NCBI GenBank assembly: GCA_036924085.1
Contig: JAVGWX010000012.1
Span: 30,615,479-30,679,478, forward strand
Direction: 5' to 3'
Length of the DNA stretch: 64,000 nucleotides
Source: Ariolimax columbianus
Lineage: Eukaryota; Mollusca; Gastropoda; Stylommatophora; Arionidae
Shown piece after piece: positions 46,321-57,839 of this stretch. Under the pieces are notes generated by a model. The model was given only the letters and a program-made list of their open reading frames with translations. It was not told the DNA's origin and did no database searches. Both the position numbers and the translations under genes were made by a program. How positions within the stretch are numbered: position 1 is the first letter of the stretch; each line of letters begins with the position of its first letter.

Positions 46321-46449
46321 TTGAAAAAATTGTTGTTATTTGAAAACTGTCCGAGAAAAATTGTTCTAATATGAAAACTGTCCGGGAAAAATTGTTTCAT
46401 GTTTTCACAGGCACGCAGGTGTATTGAAACATTGTCCAAGACCAGGGCT

Positions 46450-46790
46450 CGGGGAAGAAAGACTAACGACTGGTCAGGCAAAATATACTGATCAAACACG
46501 CTAGTCAGGGTCAAGAAAAACATACTGATCAGACATGTAAGTCAGGGTCAAGAAAAACATACTGATCAGACATGTTAGTCAGGGTAAGGCAAAACATACT
46601 GATCAGACATGTTAGTCAGGTCAGACAAAACATACTGATCAGACATGTTAGTCAGGGTCAGGCAAAACATACTGATCAGACATGTTAGTCAGGGTCAGGC
46701 AAAAACATACTGATCAGACATGTTAGTCAGGGTCAGGCAAAACATACTGATCAGACATGTTAGTCAGGGTCAGGCAAAACATACTGGCCA
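46450..46790. repeat. 37 bp minisatellite
   Basis: About nine copies containing AAAACATACTGATCAGACAT and GTTAGTCAGGGTCAGGC. It begins 130 bp after the 26 bp array but its unit is unrelated. Confidence 0.95.
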
Positions 46791-47046
46791 AGACCATCAT
46801 CATGGCTTCCTAGTAGCCCTTCCCGGAAACGGGCTGTTTTTATGGCAGTCTCGCTAAAAATGTGTGGTATCGACGTGATCACTGTAGTAGTGAGGGACAC
46901 GCAGAATATGTCAAGAATAGTACAACCACCTGGAGGACCCGGTCCACCTTCATCAGCTCGCTCGGGATGTGAGGAAAGCTATGACATCCCGGCACTTAAC
47001 GTTCTTTTAGGACTCACAAAAAGGAGAATACTACTCATTCTGGGTA

Positions 47047-47308
47047 TTCAACAACAACAACAGCAACAACAACAGCAACAACAACAACAACAACAACAAT
47101 AGCAACAACAACAGCAACAACAACAGCAACAACAACAACAGCAACAACAACAACAATAGCAACAACAACAACAGCAACAACAACAGCAACAACAACAACA
47201 ACAACAACAACAATAGCAACAACAACAACAACAACAATAGCAACAACAACAACAGCAACAACAACTGCAACAACAACAATAACAGCAACAACAACAACAA
47301 CAACATCA
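47047..47308. repeat. CAA/CAG microsatellite
   Basis: About 87 triplets of CAA with CAG and TAG interruptions. The Gln run in the + frame from 46842 and the Leu run on the minus strand are artefacts of this tract. Confidence 0.95.
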
Positions 47309-47454
47309 ACCAGGGCTCGTCAACCTTGTCATACATGGCACCCACTTTCATAACTTTCATGCGGGTAAATATTGCTTACCGCTCACTAAAGTTTTATTGA
47401 AAAAAGAGTATCGATCGTCCACTGATTCTGTATATTTTGGAAGTTTTTACCACT

Positions 47455-47850
47455 TCATGATCATCATCATGTGACATATCCTTTGCAGAACGTCGATCCC
47501 ATCACAGCCCGTCGGAAAGAAAATCGATCTCTTGCCAAATCTCCAGCCTGCTCCAGAGGCATGCCCAGGCATTCCTTGACATCTTAATGCCATCACTTTC
47601 TAGATCTGCCTCGGCCTCTCTTACCCGACAACATAACTTGCATCACCGTTCTCTTAAGACAGTTGCGTCGTTTGATGTGGCCAAAGTATTTAGTTGCGTT
47701 TGTTTATGATGGAATTTATGAGCCAGTTCTCCTCTATTCTCAACGCCTGCCAAATTCTACTTTTTTCGATTCATGGTACTCTGAGAATCTTTCTATAACA
47801 TTTCCATTCTCTTCGTTGAGGTTTGGGTAACCGTCCATGGGCGACAGATT
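47455..47850 (-). mobile_element. RTE-type LINE 3' fragment (same family as 3375-4495)
   Basis: On the + strand it begins CATCATCATGTGACATATCC, then GCAGAACGTCGATCCCATCA, CCAAATCTCCAGCCT and GAGCCAGTTCTCCTCTATTC, matching 3375-3650 and 62404-62680 in order. It covers the 3' UTR and the last codons only, with many differences, so it is older than the 62404 copy. Confidence 0.8.
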
Positions 47851-47899
47851 TGGTCTGGACATACAAATCATGTCGTCCTACTGACAGATTAGGTTGTCT

Positions 47900-48650
47900 A
47901 GAATAACGCGCAAGCGAAATTGTATACTTGCATTAATTTAGAGGTGGACCTTTCACCAGACCTGACCACTCACACCAGCGAGTACCGCGACAGAGGGGGG
48001 GGGGTGGGGGGGATTATTAGCTGCGCTCAAGACGCCATTTTGAAAGTAGCGCCGTCTAGGAATATAGTCCGAAGGATTATAAAAGCTGATGTCAGAGCGA
48101 TAAAGGGAGTACATTAAGAGATTGTCAGAACGAGTTGTTCAAGAGCTTTTAGAACAGACCTTACGAGAGACCTAAAGAGAGACATAAAGAGATACATTTC
48201 ACGCATTTTCCGATCGACACATTTGAACGACACTTTTCACCTAGATGCAGAGACATTGATTCAAGCGACTTCATAGTGACGCCTTGAACTATATTCAGCA
48301 CGAGCGATCCAGAGCTGGACACATTTCACGCATTTTCAGAGCGACGCATTGAACGAGTTCAGTCCGAGCGACCCATTGCTCGACACTTGTCACGAGATTT
48401 TCCAGTGCTCGACACCTTGAACGAGTTGGCCAGAGCGAAAGAAAGAGAGAGAGCGAGAGAGAGACTGCATTACCGAGTCTTTACTTTAAACGTTGCATCG
48501 ACTGAGCTCTAGTTTGGTGAAGTATTTATAGTTTGTACATAGGGAATTACGTTGACAAAGTCCTACAATGCTGCTAGGGCGACACTGAGCTTCCAACCCC
48601 GTTAAGCCTGTTTTTAAATGCCCGGGCTAAAATAGACACATAATCTGTAC
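47900..48650. other. Intergenic DNA with diffuse GAGCGACxCATT repeats
   Basis: Between 48180 and 48440 the motifs ATTTCACGCATTTTC and GCGACxCATTGAACGA recur irregularly. A G-rich run lies at 47993-48010. No gene is recognised. Confidence 0.4.
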
Positions 48651-48894
48651 ATTATGACGTGGCGACTGTGAGGACAATCATGCTTTATTCATTAGCCCCA
48701 TACTCCTCTCACAGATCCCAGCAAAATTGGAATACATGTGGCAATTTTATGCAGTTTAATATATATATATACGTGTGTGGGGGAAATGATTTAGTGAGGG
48801 TGTGTGTGTGTATGTTTGTGTGCGTGAAGGTCGAATCTAGCCACTACTTACCGAAGAGCACTAGATGTTAGTGCACACGGATACGCGATATGGA

Positions 48895-49045
48895 TTCAAA
48901 CTATGTTTGAAAGAATGTAAAATCAAACCATGGTTGAAATAATGTGAAATCAAACCATTTCTGAAAGAATGTGAAATCAAACCATTTTTGAAAGAATGTG
49001 AAATCAAACCATGATTGAAAGAATGGGAAATCAAACCATGGCTTG
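48895..49045. repeat. 27-30 bp minisatellite
   Basis: Five copies of GAAAGAATGTGAAATCAAAC followed by CATTTTT or CATGATT. Confidence 0.9.
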
Positions 49046-49449
49046 TGATGTTAAAATATTTTGCCTTGATAATAGTTCGACTAGGTTTAGGATCTTGGAC
49101 ATTTTTAGCGATGAGACCATGTCCAGGTTTGCCCCTAGGTTCTCTGCTCTCATCAGAACTGTTTAACATATATCCAATAAAAGTGTAAGGGAAACATTTA
49201 CATTGGCATCCACAAACATGAATGACTCAGATCTATAATACACAGTTATAGACATCCAGGAGATCTAGCAGACAATCTCACAGGGGTGTTGAGATTCCAG
49301 CTGCCATGTAAATCATGACAAACTTGTGTGATATACGGCTCCTTGAACAACTATGGAGTGAATGATTTGTTCTCGGCCATTACCTTCGATGAATGTGTTT
49401 TTGGCTGGTGTGAGAGGTTGAAATACTCCGAAGTAACATTTGATAGCAG

Positions 49450-49920
49450 CATGTCATATAGATGATATGTTGACCCAACCATAAGTAGATGCAAGCGAGG
49501 GCTGCGAGCAATCTTGGTAATGACAGCTGTAAACTTGGAACAGCGATTGCGTTTAATCATGTGCAACCAGTTGGTCCTGTCAGTTGTTGATTACGGACAG
49601 GGAATCTTCGTTCTATCAGCGTAACAATTTAAAATTTCGGAACTCATCCACGATGAAGGAATGCGACTTGTTTGGGTTTCACTAAAGATACTCCGATTAT
49701 AAAGGTGATTCGCCTGCTAGCACGTTTGTTTGTGACATCAAGCCATGAATTGACATAGGCAAAGTATTTAATTGAGTATCCGCAAACAACAGGTACCCTC
49801 ACGAGAAAACAGGGGAACACGACTCAAGAGAGGGGTGTTGTAGAGAGCACAGGTAGAACGATTGAACATGCTTTACATGAAAAGAAACACCTTTGGATAA
49901 TAACACTAGACACCAGCCAA
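49450..49920 (+). mobile_element. Degraded LINE C-terminus (Nimb/Jockey-like)
   Basis: The + strand reads TISRCKRGLRAILVMTAVNL, EQRLRLIMCNQLVLSVVDYG, QGIFVLSA, then a stop and ISELIHDEGMRLVW. This resembles the VDYG, then LxxxQNEAMRxILG segment near the end of LINE reverse transcriptases of the Nimb/Jockey groups. The rest is too decayed to read. Confidence 0.55.
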
Positions 49921-49971
49921 CATCTATGTGAGGCAGATGTGGCTTTAAAAATATATATATATTTATTAACT

Positions 49972-52660
49972 TAACTGAACGTCTTTATACTGGTTTAGAA
50001 GACCCTGTAGAGTCTGTATACAACCAGTTACATTTACATCACCTTGCTCTAAAAGCTATGCGCGTCCAGTTTATTCTTAAATGCATTAACTGTCCCTGCC
50101 TCCACTACCTCCCCTGGAAATGCATTGCAAGCAGACACCACTCTCTGACTAAAAAAATATTTCCTAATATCTAACCTGGACCTCTCTTTAGTCAGCTTGT
50201 AGCTATGCCCTCGTGTTATTGTAGGTGGCTGTATTTTAAAAAAAACTTGTTATAGTCTAATTTATCGATTCCTCTGATCATCTTATAAACCTGTATTAAG
50301 TCACCACGAATTCTTCTCTCTTCGAGACACTGTAGGCCGGTTTTTCTGAGTCGTTCCTCATAACTGTAAATCTGGAATCCCACTATCATCTTTGTCGCTC
50401 TTTTTTGTATTCTTTCTAGCATGTTTATGTCCCCTCTATATGATAAGGACTCCACACCTGTACACAGTACTCCAATCTAGGTCTAACTAAAGCTGTATAC
50501 AGTTTGACGATCACTTCCTTGCTCTTATGTTTAATATTTCTTTTTATCATACCTAACATTGCATTTGCCTTTTTCACTGCTACCTTAACTTGCTCACTCA
50601 CCTTTCCTGTATGATCTATTATAACCCCTAGGTCCCTTTCCTTATCTATCTTTCTAATATTGTTTTCTCCCATTCTGTAATTATGTTCCATATTGGATCT
50701 ACCCATGTGGATGACTGTACATTTATCTACATTAAACTCCATTTGCCAGCTTACAGACCATTCTCGAATTTTATCTAAATCCGACATCAATATATCCACT
50801 TCCGCTTTAGATGAGACACTACTGCATAGTTTTGTGTCATCAGCAAATTTTGCAATAATGGATCTCATATCAATGTCCAAATTATTTATATATATCAAGA
50901 ACAAAATTGGTCCCAAAACCGAGCCCTGTGGCACACCACTTTTCACTTCACTCCACTCAGAGTACTCCTTATTTATGCCCACCCTCTGCCTTCTTTCCGT
51001 TAACCAATTTTTAATCCATTTGGCAACTTCCCCACCTATTCCATGTGATTTTAACTTTCGAAATAATCTTTGATGAGGTACTCTATCAAAGGCCTTTGCA
51101 AAGTGTAGATAAATAACATCCACTGGCTCCCCTTTATCTATGATTTTAGTAACCTCCTCCATGAATTCTAATAGATTTGTTAAGCATGATCTCCCTCTAG
51201 TAAACCCATGCTGACTATTTCTAATTAGATTAAATTTGTCTAAATGCATTACAATGTTGTCTTTGATTATTGACTCAAACAATTTACAGACTATGCTCGT
51301 TAAACTCACCGGTCTATAATTTGCCGGATCTGATTTTTTGCCTTTTTTGAATAAGGGGATCACTCCTGCATCTTTCCAATCCCGTGGAACAATCCCTTTT
51401 GTAAGTGATTGAGAACATAATCTAGCCAATGGTTTTGCTAGTTGGTCTCTAATTTCATACAGCAATTTTGGGTGAATACCATCTTGACCTGGACATGTAT
51501 TCACTTTCAACCCCTCCAATTTTTTAAAAACCATTTCCTCTGTAATACAGATTGATCTTAATCCCGCTGTATCCATGTCTCTTTGAAAAATATCTATAGG
51601 CTCTGGGATCTCGGAGCAGTCCTCCTTTGTGAAGACTGTGCCAAAGTACTGATTGAGCAGATTAGCAGCCTCCCTATTCTCACTTATTATTTTCCCTGTA
51701 CTGTCTATGAGAGGGCCTACTTTGTCTTTCGTTCTTTGTTTATTTCTAACATAAGAAAAGAAGCTTTTACTGTCAGTCTTGATCCTCTGAGGAAGTTTTT
51801 TTTCAAAGTCTATTTTTGCTGTTTTATTCGCTTTCTGAGATATGTTCTGCTTGTCCAAATATTTTACATATGTTTCTTTTGATTTACCTGCCTCTATATA
51901 TTTTTTCCATGCTTTATTTTTTGCTCTTCTACATTTCACTACAAATCTAGTTATCCACTTTTTACGCTTGGGGTTTACCTCCCTACATGGAACACATGCC
52001 TCTTTTAGCGTTTCTAGAACTGTTTTAAAACTTTCCCACTCCTGTTCAACATCTGTTCCTACAACAATATCTTTCCAGATTATGTGGTTCGCTGCCTCTT
52101 TCGTCCTCTTAACATCTGCCTTAGAGTAGTCGTATGTTCGCGTGTTTATGTTTACTTCTTTCCCTGCAATAAGATCCCAACGGATGATTTGATGTTCACT
52201 TGAGCCAAACAGTTCCCCAACGGTAACGTTTTCAATCATATTTTCCTCTGTAGTAAAAACTAGGTCGAGTATGTTTTTGCCTCTGGTGGCTGCTTCTACA
52301 TGTTGAATTAAAAAATTGTTAGTTATGCACTTAACAAAAGGTTTTGACTCTACAAGTGCTTCTGCCATATCCCATTTTATTTCTGGATAGTTGAAATCTC
52401 CCATTAATAATAATTTCCTTTTACTTGCCTTTGATATGCTACTAATCAGCTCCTCATCTTCCTCTTTTCGACTTGATGGACATCTATAGCACACTCCAAT
52501 CACTGTTTTTTCACCCCCACTTTCTATTTCTCCCCATACACTTTCATTTTTGTTACCACATGATAAATAATCTTTGATCGTTATATTAACAGAATTTATA
52601 CAGTATAATAAAACTAATATTCTGTGGATGCTGTTGACGAACATGAACATACACATTGTA
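49972..52660 (-). mobile_element. CR1-like non-LTR retrotransposon, 5' truncated, nearly intact frame
   Basis: A minus-strand frame of 743 codons (50425-52656) encodes the C-terminal part of an APE endonuclease (GEKTVIGVCYRCPS; LLLMGDFNYPEIKWD; SSEHQIIRWDL), a linker and a complete reverse transcriptase core: PGQDGIHPKLLYE, DWKDAGVIPLFKKG, NYRPVSLTSIVCKLFE, HGFTRGRSCLTNLLEF, IYLHFAKAFDRVPHQRL, SGVPQGSVLGPILFLIYIN and IAKFADDTKL. Near 50450 a single frameshift moves to a second frame (50216-50455) that completes the usual C-terminus: INMLERIQKRATKMI, YEERLRKTGLQCLEERR and GDLIQVYKMIRG. The 3' UTR reaches about 49972. The motif A Asp is replaced by His (LHFAKAFD), so the enzyme is probably dead even aside from the frameshift. 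The first 20-25 residues of the frame are probably flanking sequence, since the endonuclease start is missing. Confidence 0.93.
50425..52656 (-). pseudogene. LINE ORF2 endonuclease/reverse transcriptase, frame-shifted at its end
   Basis: Coding part of the LINE at 49972-52660. The protein nicks target DNA with its endonuclease and copies the element RNA by target-primed reverse transcription in the nucleus. Domain order is endonuclease (about residues 40-160, N-terminus missing), linker (160-350), reverse transcriptase (350-640) and thumb (640-740). The His codon replacing the motif A Asp is at 51103-51105. The FADD box is intact. The 743-codon frame ends early after VWSPYH, and the remaining about 75 residues continue in the next frame. 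Confidence 0.85.
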
Positions 52661-52661
52661 A

Positions 52662-53095
52662 ATTATCTTTAGTTTTCCAGATTGGGTGGGGTGGGGGGGG
52701 GGGGGGGGCGAGAGGGTAGGAAGGAGATGTTCTGTAGTAATGGAGGGTGTTCGGTCCCATAAGACGGATAATAGTGAGTGTCATTTGGATGACAAAGCCT
52801 GTGTTTGCATCCACTTTATCTTCTTGTCGTCATTATCATTATGAATTATGAGCGTGCAGACGTTCAGTTCAAGATGCCGCGTGAATGTATTGGTCTTTTA
52901 AAATATTTTTGCTCACAAATTAAATTTATATCGGAAAGGCGATGAATTTCACCGATGATAAAAACAGATGACAACCTTCACTTTGATTGTTAGATCGGTG
53001 ACCAGGATCTGAACCTCACACATATCCAGTCAAGTACGTGTAACGTATTTGCGATACAGACTAACCCGAAAAGGACAATCGATTCATTTTGTGTT
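52662..53095. other. Unique intergenic DNA
   Basis: Contains a G homopolymer-rich run at 52686-52709. No gene recognised. Confidence 0.35.
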
Positions 53096-53239
53096 CCGAT
53101 GATGTCAGTGAAACCGATAACCTGTGTTAATCATTGTTACTTTTGGATGACTCCTCCAATTGGACAAGGTTATTCTCAGAAGAAAATGTCGCGTTTAACC
53201 TATCCGAATATATTCTGTTATTCGTCCACTCTCGTACAA

Positions 53240-54225
53240 AATATGTACAGAGATACGGTTAGCAGATCGGTACTTAATGAAGCACTGACTGACAGCTTCG
53301 GGGTGCAAACAGGGGTAACGCAAGGATCCCTGCTCTCACTTTTTCCATTTTTGTTAGCTACAGATTGGATAATGAAGACAATAATCGAGGGGGAAAAGTT
53401 CTGGATTTCAGTGGACACAATGGTCACTATTGGATGGTCTGCGCTACACAGTCAATATGGTACATGTGTAACGGAGTGATAACCAAACGCAATGGAAACT
53501 TGATAAGGTGAAAGAACAATCAGCCAACTTGGGACTGAATATCAACGTGAAGAGAATAAAGCCCCTTAAACTCAACACCACTAACAAAGAATCAATCCTG
53601 CTGGAGGGTAAGCCGTTGAAAGAAATGTATACCTTACCTATTTGTGCAGAACAATTGACATACCAGGAGGTGCAGGTGTAGGAACCTGAATTAGAATTGA
53701 AAGAGTCGCATTTCTGACATTAAACATTATATGGAGATTCAGAGAAATCAAGATTCACACCAAAATTAGAAAATTCAACGCTAGTGTCAAGTTACTGCTG
53801 CCGTATGGAGTCGCAACATGGAGAACAAGTAATCCCGTGCAAGTAAGACTTCAGCCCGTCGTTCACAGAAGCCTATGAAGAATAATGTACACAAAGTGGC
53901 AGTGCATGGTGAAGAATAAAGACCTAAGGGAAAAGAGCCGGCAACTGCCACTTGAACAACAAAATAAGCGAAGAACATTGGGTTGGATGGGACATATGCT
54001 AAGGAGGCAGTCCAAAATAGAACATGGAATCTTTAAGTGAAAAGAAGGAGAGGTAGATCCAAAAATATATGGAGGAGAGATTGTGAGACGGTATTAAGAT
54101 GAAATAATGACGTCTGGAGAGAAGTAGAAAGAACGATCCAGGACCGAGTTTGCTGGAGGGATGTTGTCAATTGCCTAGTCACCGAGAGGAGCGACGAGCT
54201 TTGATTGATTGATTGATTTATTGAT
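53240..54225 (+). mobile_element. Degraded RTE-like LINE with (TTGA)n tail
   Basis: The + strand in shifting frames reads FGVQTGVTQGSLLSLFPFLL, ATDWIMKTIIEG, then SANLGLNINVKRIK, KESILLEGKPLKE, KIRKFNASVKLLLPYGVATW, the GHMLRR segment (GWMGHMLRRQS), RRGRSKNIWRRDCE and RVCWRDVVNCLVTERSDEL followed by a stop. Immediately after comes TTGATTGATTGATTTATTGA, a tetranucleotide tail. This is the C-terminal half of an RTE-like reverse transcriptase with multiple stops and frameshifts. The minus-strand piece at 28490-28760 belongs to a related copy. Confidence 0.8.
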
Positions 54226-54379
54226 TGATGGTTTGATTATGCATCCAGTGCCTTGCGGGGAAGGCATTCCTGTACCTGACCTACCAGATTCTTATACTCT
54301 GGCTAATGAAGACAAAAATAAGGCCAGTGAACATTCGTCACATGTGTTGAATTTTGCCTCGGAAACTCAAAAAATACCT

Positions 54380-54655
54380 GCTGCTGAAGACGGATGTATC
54401 GGACAGAAAGGTGCAAATATCGCATTCAAGCTGTAAACTAGTGATACAACGCATTCCGTTCTCCAGACTACATCATGCTACTTGCAAAACTCTGTCCAGG
54501 GCTTGGTAGCGGGAGATTGAGAACGCTCGGGACTTGATAGCGGGAGATTGAGAATGTTCAGGGCTTGGTAGCGGGAGATTGAGAAGGCTCAGGGCTTGGT
54601 AGTGGGAGATTGAGAACGTTCAGGGTTAGGTAGCGGGAGATTGAGAACGAACGAA
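54380..54655 (+). repeat. R2 repeat 3' part with five-fold amplification of its end
   Basis: R2 motifs CGGACAGAAAGGTGCAAATA and TCAAGCTGTAAAC are followed by TCCAGGGCTTGGTAGCGGGA. The last about 31 bp (GGGCTTGGTAGCGGGAGATT, then GAGAACG) are then repeated five times before the GAAGAAGAAGAAG tail. Confidence 0.8.
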
Positions 54656-54659
54656 GAAG

Positions 54660-55788
54660 AAGAAGTCACATGTGAAAGCATCAACATCAAGAGATCCTGA
54701 TTTCGTGCCTTTTAAAGTGCCTGCACAGACATTTAAAATGACAGAGAGTGAATTAACTGATATAATCAGATATATAGAATTGCCATAAAGACCGCAGCAA
54801 TAGCATCTTCTAGAAGAGAACGTGCACGTGTCTGCAACCATTTTTCAAAATGACAGTAAACCTCATTGTTTGCTATAATGATGGAGGAAGTTTCGAGACT
54901 ATTTACTATACCCATTCTGAAATGTAAGGCGCCATCACAAAATGTTTAAGCGCGAGGGCGACCTGGCGCTAGGGATTTGTCGTTCGCTGTCAGATGCGTC
55001 TGATGATAGCACTACAGATCGACTACAGAGACAACGATTGTTGATGCGTTCAAGTTGATCTTATAAAATCCATATTGATAACGTTAAACCATTTGTTCCC
55101 TTCCGGTAAGCAGTCCGCATGAAAGAAACCTGCAGCAACATTAAAACAACTGTTACAACCAACTATGACAAGTATCAGTGAAAGATTCGTGGTGTCCCGG
55201 AGGTCATTGCCATCTTGATGGGGTGGGGACTACATTATGGTTGCACAACGATTTGCTGTTTCCCCTTTATCTGGGACAGCTGTCACAGAACTCCCTATTA
55301 CAAGAAAGGAAATCGATTCGCCTCCACGACAATCACTAGAATCGCACTTAACGATCCACTTGTAAGAATCTAGTGCGATCCTGCTACGTCGTCTCCTCGT
55401 TAAACTTGGACTAATGACAACTTTTGTAAGCGCCGTGGATCAAAATTAGGAAGGCGTGCTGCACCTTCATGAGAAATATTCTAGACAGTGAGAGCAAAGT
55501 CAAGAAATGCATATTTCTCAGTAAACAGGTAGCACTTCCGAGATACGAGTTCTAATAATATCATCGAATGTCAGGAAAGATTTCAAGAAGAGGTCCCAAA
55601 CTATATATGAAACAATAAGGTTGACCATAACCCAGACAGCGGTAAGGGTGATTTATGTGCAACATGTACTTGAATTGGCACTTTCTGTATTGTGGACTTC
55701 CCGGCTAATTCAGGTCCTGTCGCTGGCGAGCACGGGGAACGGTTTTATCAGGACAGTTACAACTTAGGAAAAGAAAGCAAAGGAAATA
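54660..55788. other. Unique intergenic DNA, no gene seen
   Basis: No motif recognised on either strand. Confidence 0.35.
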
Positions 55789-56521
55789 TGAGGCGTGTTC
55801 AAATGAAACCGGACCAAACTGCAATAAGTGACCATAGGTACGATGTGCATGATAACGTCACTTCTGGTGGAAACAGCGAATATCAACTGTCAAGTTTGCA
55901 AACTGTCATTATCCACCGACACAAAGTTTCTTGAGCAGACCGTTGAACACATGGCGGGTGTGATACGGAATCAGTCCAAAGTTGATCAGCGAACGGTGAT
56001 TCGGTTTCTAACAGTTAAAGGATGTCGACCAGTTGACATTCAACGCTGAATGCAAACAGTGAATCGTGACAAAAGTGTGTAAAAGACAACAGTGAAGAAC
56101 TGGACAACGATGTTTAAAGAAGGGCGTGAGTTAACGCAACAACATACGCCTGATCTGGTTTCGGAAGACCTTTCATTAACTCAAATTCTTTTTTAAACAT
56201 CGTTGTCCAGTTCTTCACTGTTGTCTTCGACACACTTTTGTCACCATACACTGCCTGCATTCTGCGATAAATGTCAACTGGTCGACATCCTTCACCTGTT
56301 AGAAACCGAATCACCGCTCGCTGATCAACTCTGGACGGATTCCGTATTACACTCGTAGTGTTTTCAGTGGTCTGCTGAGGAAACTATGAGTTAAAGGATA
56401 ATGAAATTTTGCAAACTTGACGGTTGGTATGTGCTATTTACACCAGAAGTGACGTCATCATGCGCATCGTACGAATGTTCACTTGTTGCAATTTTATCCG
56501 GTTTAATTTGAACACGCCTGG
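55789..56521. mobile_element. Palindromic (foldback) mariner derivative, 733 bp
   Basis: TA dinucleotides flank the element (55787-55788 and 56522-56523). The two halves are long inverted repeats of about 350-365 bp. The left half on the + strand reads DQRTVIRFLTVKGCRPVDIQ, stop, MQTVNRDKSV, stop, KTTVKNWTTMFKEGREL. The right half on the minus strand reads the same region in better condition: IRFLTGEGCRPVDIYRRMQA, VYGDKSVSKTTVKNWTTMFK. The ends are TGAGGCGTGTTCAAATGAAA and, in reverse, TTTAATTTGAACACGCCTGG. Thus two copies of the 5' part of a mariner (TIR, leader, helix-turn-helix) are joined tail to tail at about 56135-56150 with no catalytic domain. Confidence 0.9.
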
Positions 56522-56574
56522 TACGAGTAGAATGTCAGATGCTGAGAGGGACATGGGCTGTAGCGGACACCGAA

Positions 56575-56865
56575 CCAGAGCTACCAAGACCTTTCTCCAT
56601 CTTCACGTGATAATACTGGATAACAGACTGCAATAGAATGGGTAAGGAGAAGTGATCGAAGAGAGAAGGCAAACCCTGTACTTAGAAATATCATGTTGAA
56701 GTCGGATGTGTCGGACTGAACGGTGCAAATATCGCAGTCAAGCTGTAGATTACGACAGAACGCATTCCGTACTCTGGACAACATCCTGCTACTTGCAAAG
56801 TCCGTTTCAGGGCTTACTAGCGTAAGTTTGAGAATGAAAGTCAACGACGAAGAAGAAGAATGCCA
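56575..56865 (+). repeat. GAA-tailed dispersed repeat R2
   Basis: CAGAGCTACCAAGACC, GAGAAGTGATCGAAGAG, TGAAGTCGGATGTGTCGGAC, GGTGCAAATATCGCAGTCAA, TTTCAGGGCTTACTAGCG, ending with GACGAAGAAGAAGAA. It shares the order of motifs with 31350 and 41842. Confidence 0.7.
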
Positions 56866-57164
56866 GACCAGATGACTATTGCTTAACGCACCCTTGTGAG
56901 AGATGATACAGAAACCATTTTAAGCGACATGTCAAGCGGCGTCACACTGAAGGAGTTCCATTATAATGGTTATTCAAGGTAGCCCAAATGCACCAGTGTA
57001 TAACTATTGTTAATAAATATTGATAAAACTTGAACTCATCTGGTGTTTTAACAAAAATATTCCCATTCAACATCGGAAACAACATGAAGTTAACTTGTTT
57101 TTTGTTTATCTCAGATATAAACGTGTATTAGAAATATGAATTGTTACACTTTGACTGAATTTGC

Positions 57165-57320
57165 GTTGAGGAGCGTCTGGCCGAATGGTTTCGAGGTCTG
57201 CCTGCCGACAAGGAGGGCAGCGGTTCAAATCCCGGTATGGCATATGTTGTTTTTCTGTTGGGGGTGAAATAAACAAATAGCCAGGACACGACGTGGCGTC
57301 AGCGCTGGCGAAGTGGCCTG
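57165..57320 (+). mobile_element. tRNA-derived SINE (family S3)
   Basis: Head with A box TGGCCGAATGG (57178) and B box GGTTCAAATCC (57222), the spacing typical of Leu/Ser-type tRNA heads. The sequence before the A box (GAGGAGCG) does not pair with that after the B box (CGGTATGGCA) into an acceptor stem, so it is not a functional tRNA. The body continues to about 57320. Confidence 0.65.
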
Positions 57321-57469
57321 TAATTCTGAGCCTAAAAAAACCCCCTTGACTACCCTAGCAATGGGAAAAAGTCGAATTGACAGTTTTTTTTCTTTCCATG
57401 AGGCTTGCCTAAATCAAATGGGACGCCACTCAATGGGTTTTACTAAACGCGGAAGATCGATTGGGGAGG

Positions 57470-57725
57470 GGTGGTTGGGGGTTAGTGGGAATGGGAAGGT
57501 ATGGGGAGTAACAGAAAGAAATAGTCGTCGTGAGCGAGGAAGAGATTGGTGGTTTGAAAGAGTGGAAGAGATTGACGGGTTGGGGACGGATGTAGACGGA
57601 GGAATGTGTGAGTGAAGGGGAAATTGTGGCAGTTGTGAAAAAAGCGGGCTTTGGAGGGGGGTAGGTAGGGGTGGGGGGGGGAGGGGTCGGGTAAGTGGGG
57701 GTGAGTGAGAGTCGGAGGGTTATCA
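57470..57725. repeat. G-rich low-complexity tract
   Basis: GGGGTGG, GGGAATGGG and GAGAGTCGG-type sequence, strongly purine-biased on the + strand. Open frames on both strands follow from composition. Confidence 0.6.
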
Positions 57726-57839
57726 GAAAGTGGAAGGTGGTTTAAGATTAAACTTCTTTCATAAATATCCCGCTGGGTGCCATAGCTACTTGTCTGTGGG
57801 TGACAATACTTCACTCCGTAGGCTCTTTGAATTGCTCAT

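Noticed and set aside
47031..47360. Poly-leucine (minus) and poly-glutamine (+) frames
   Set aside because: Translation of a CAA microsatellite, with no conserved protein around it.
57165..57240. Leu/Ser-type tRNA gene
   Set aside because: The acceptor ends do not pair, and the body extends as in a SINE.
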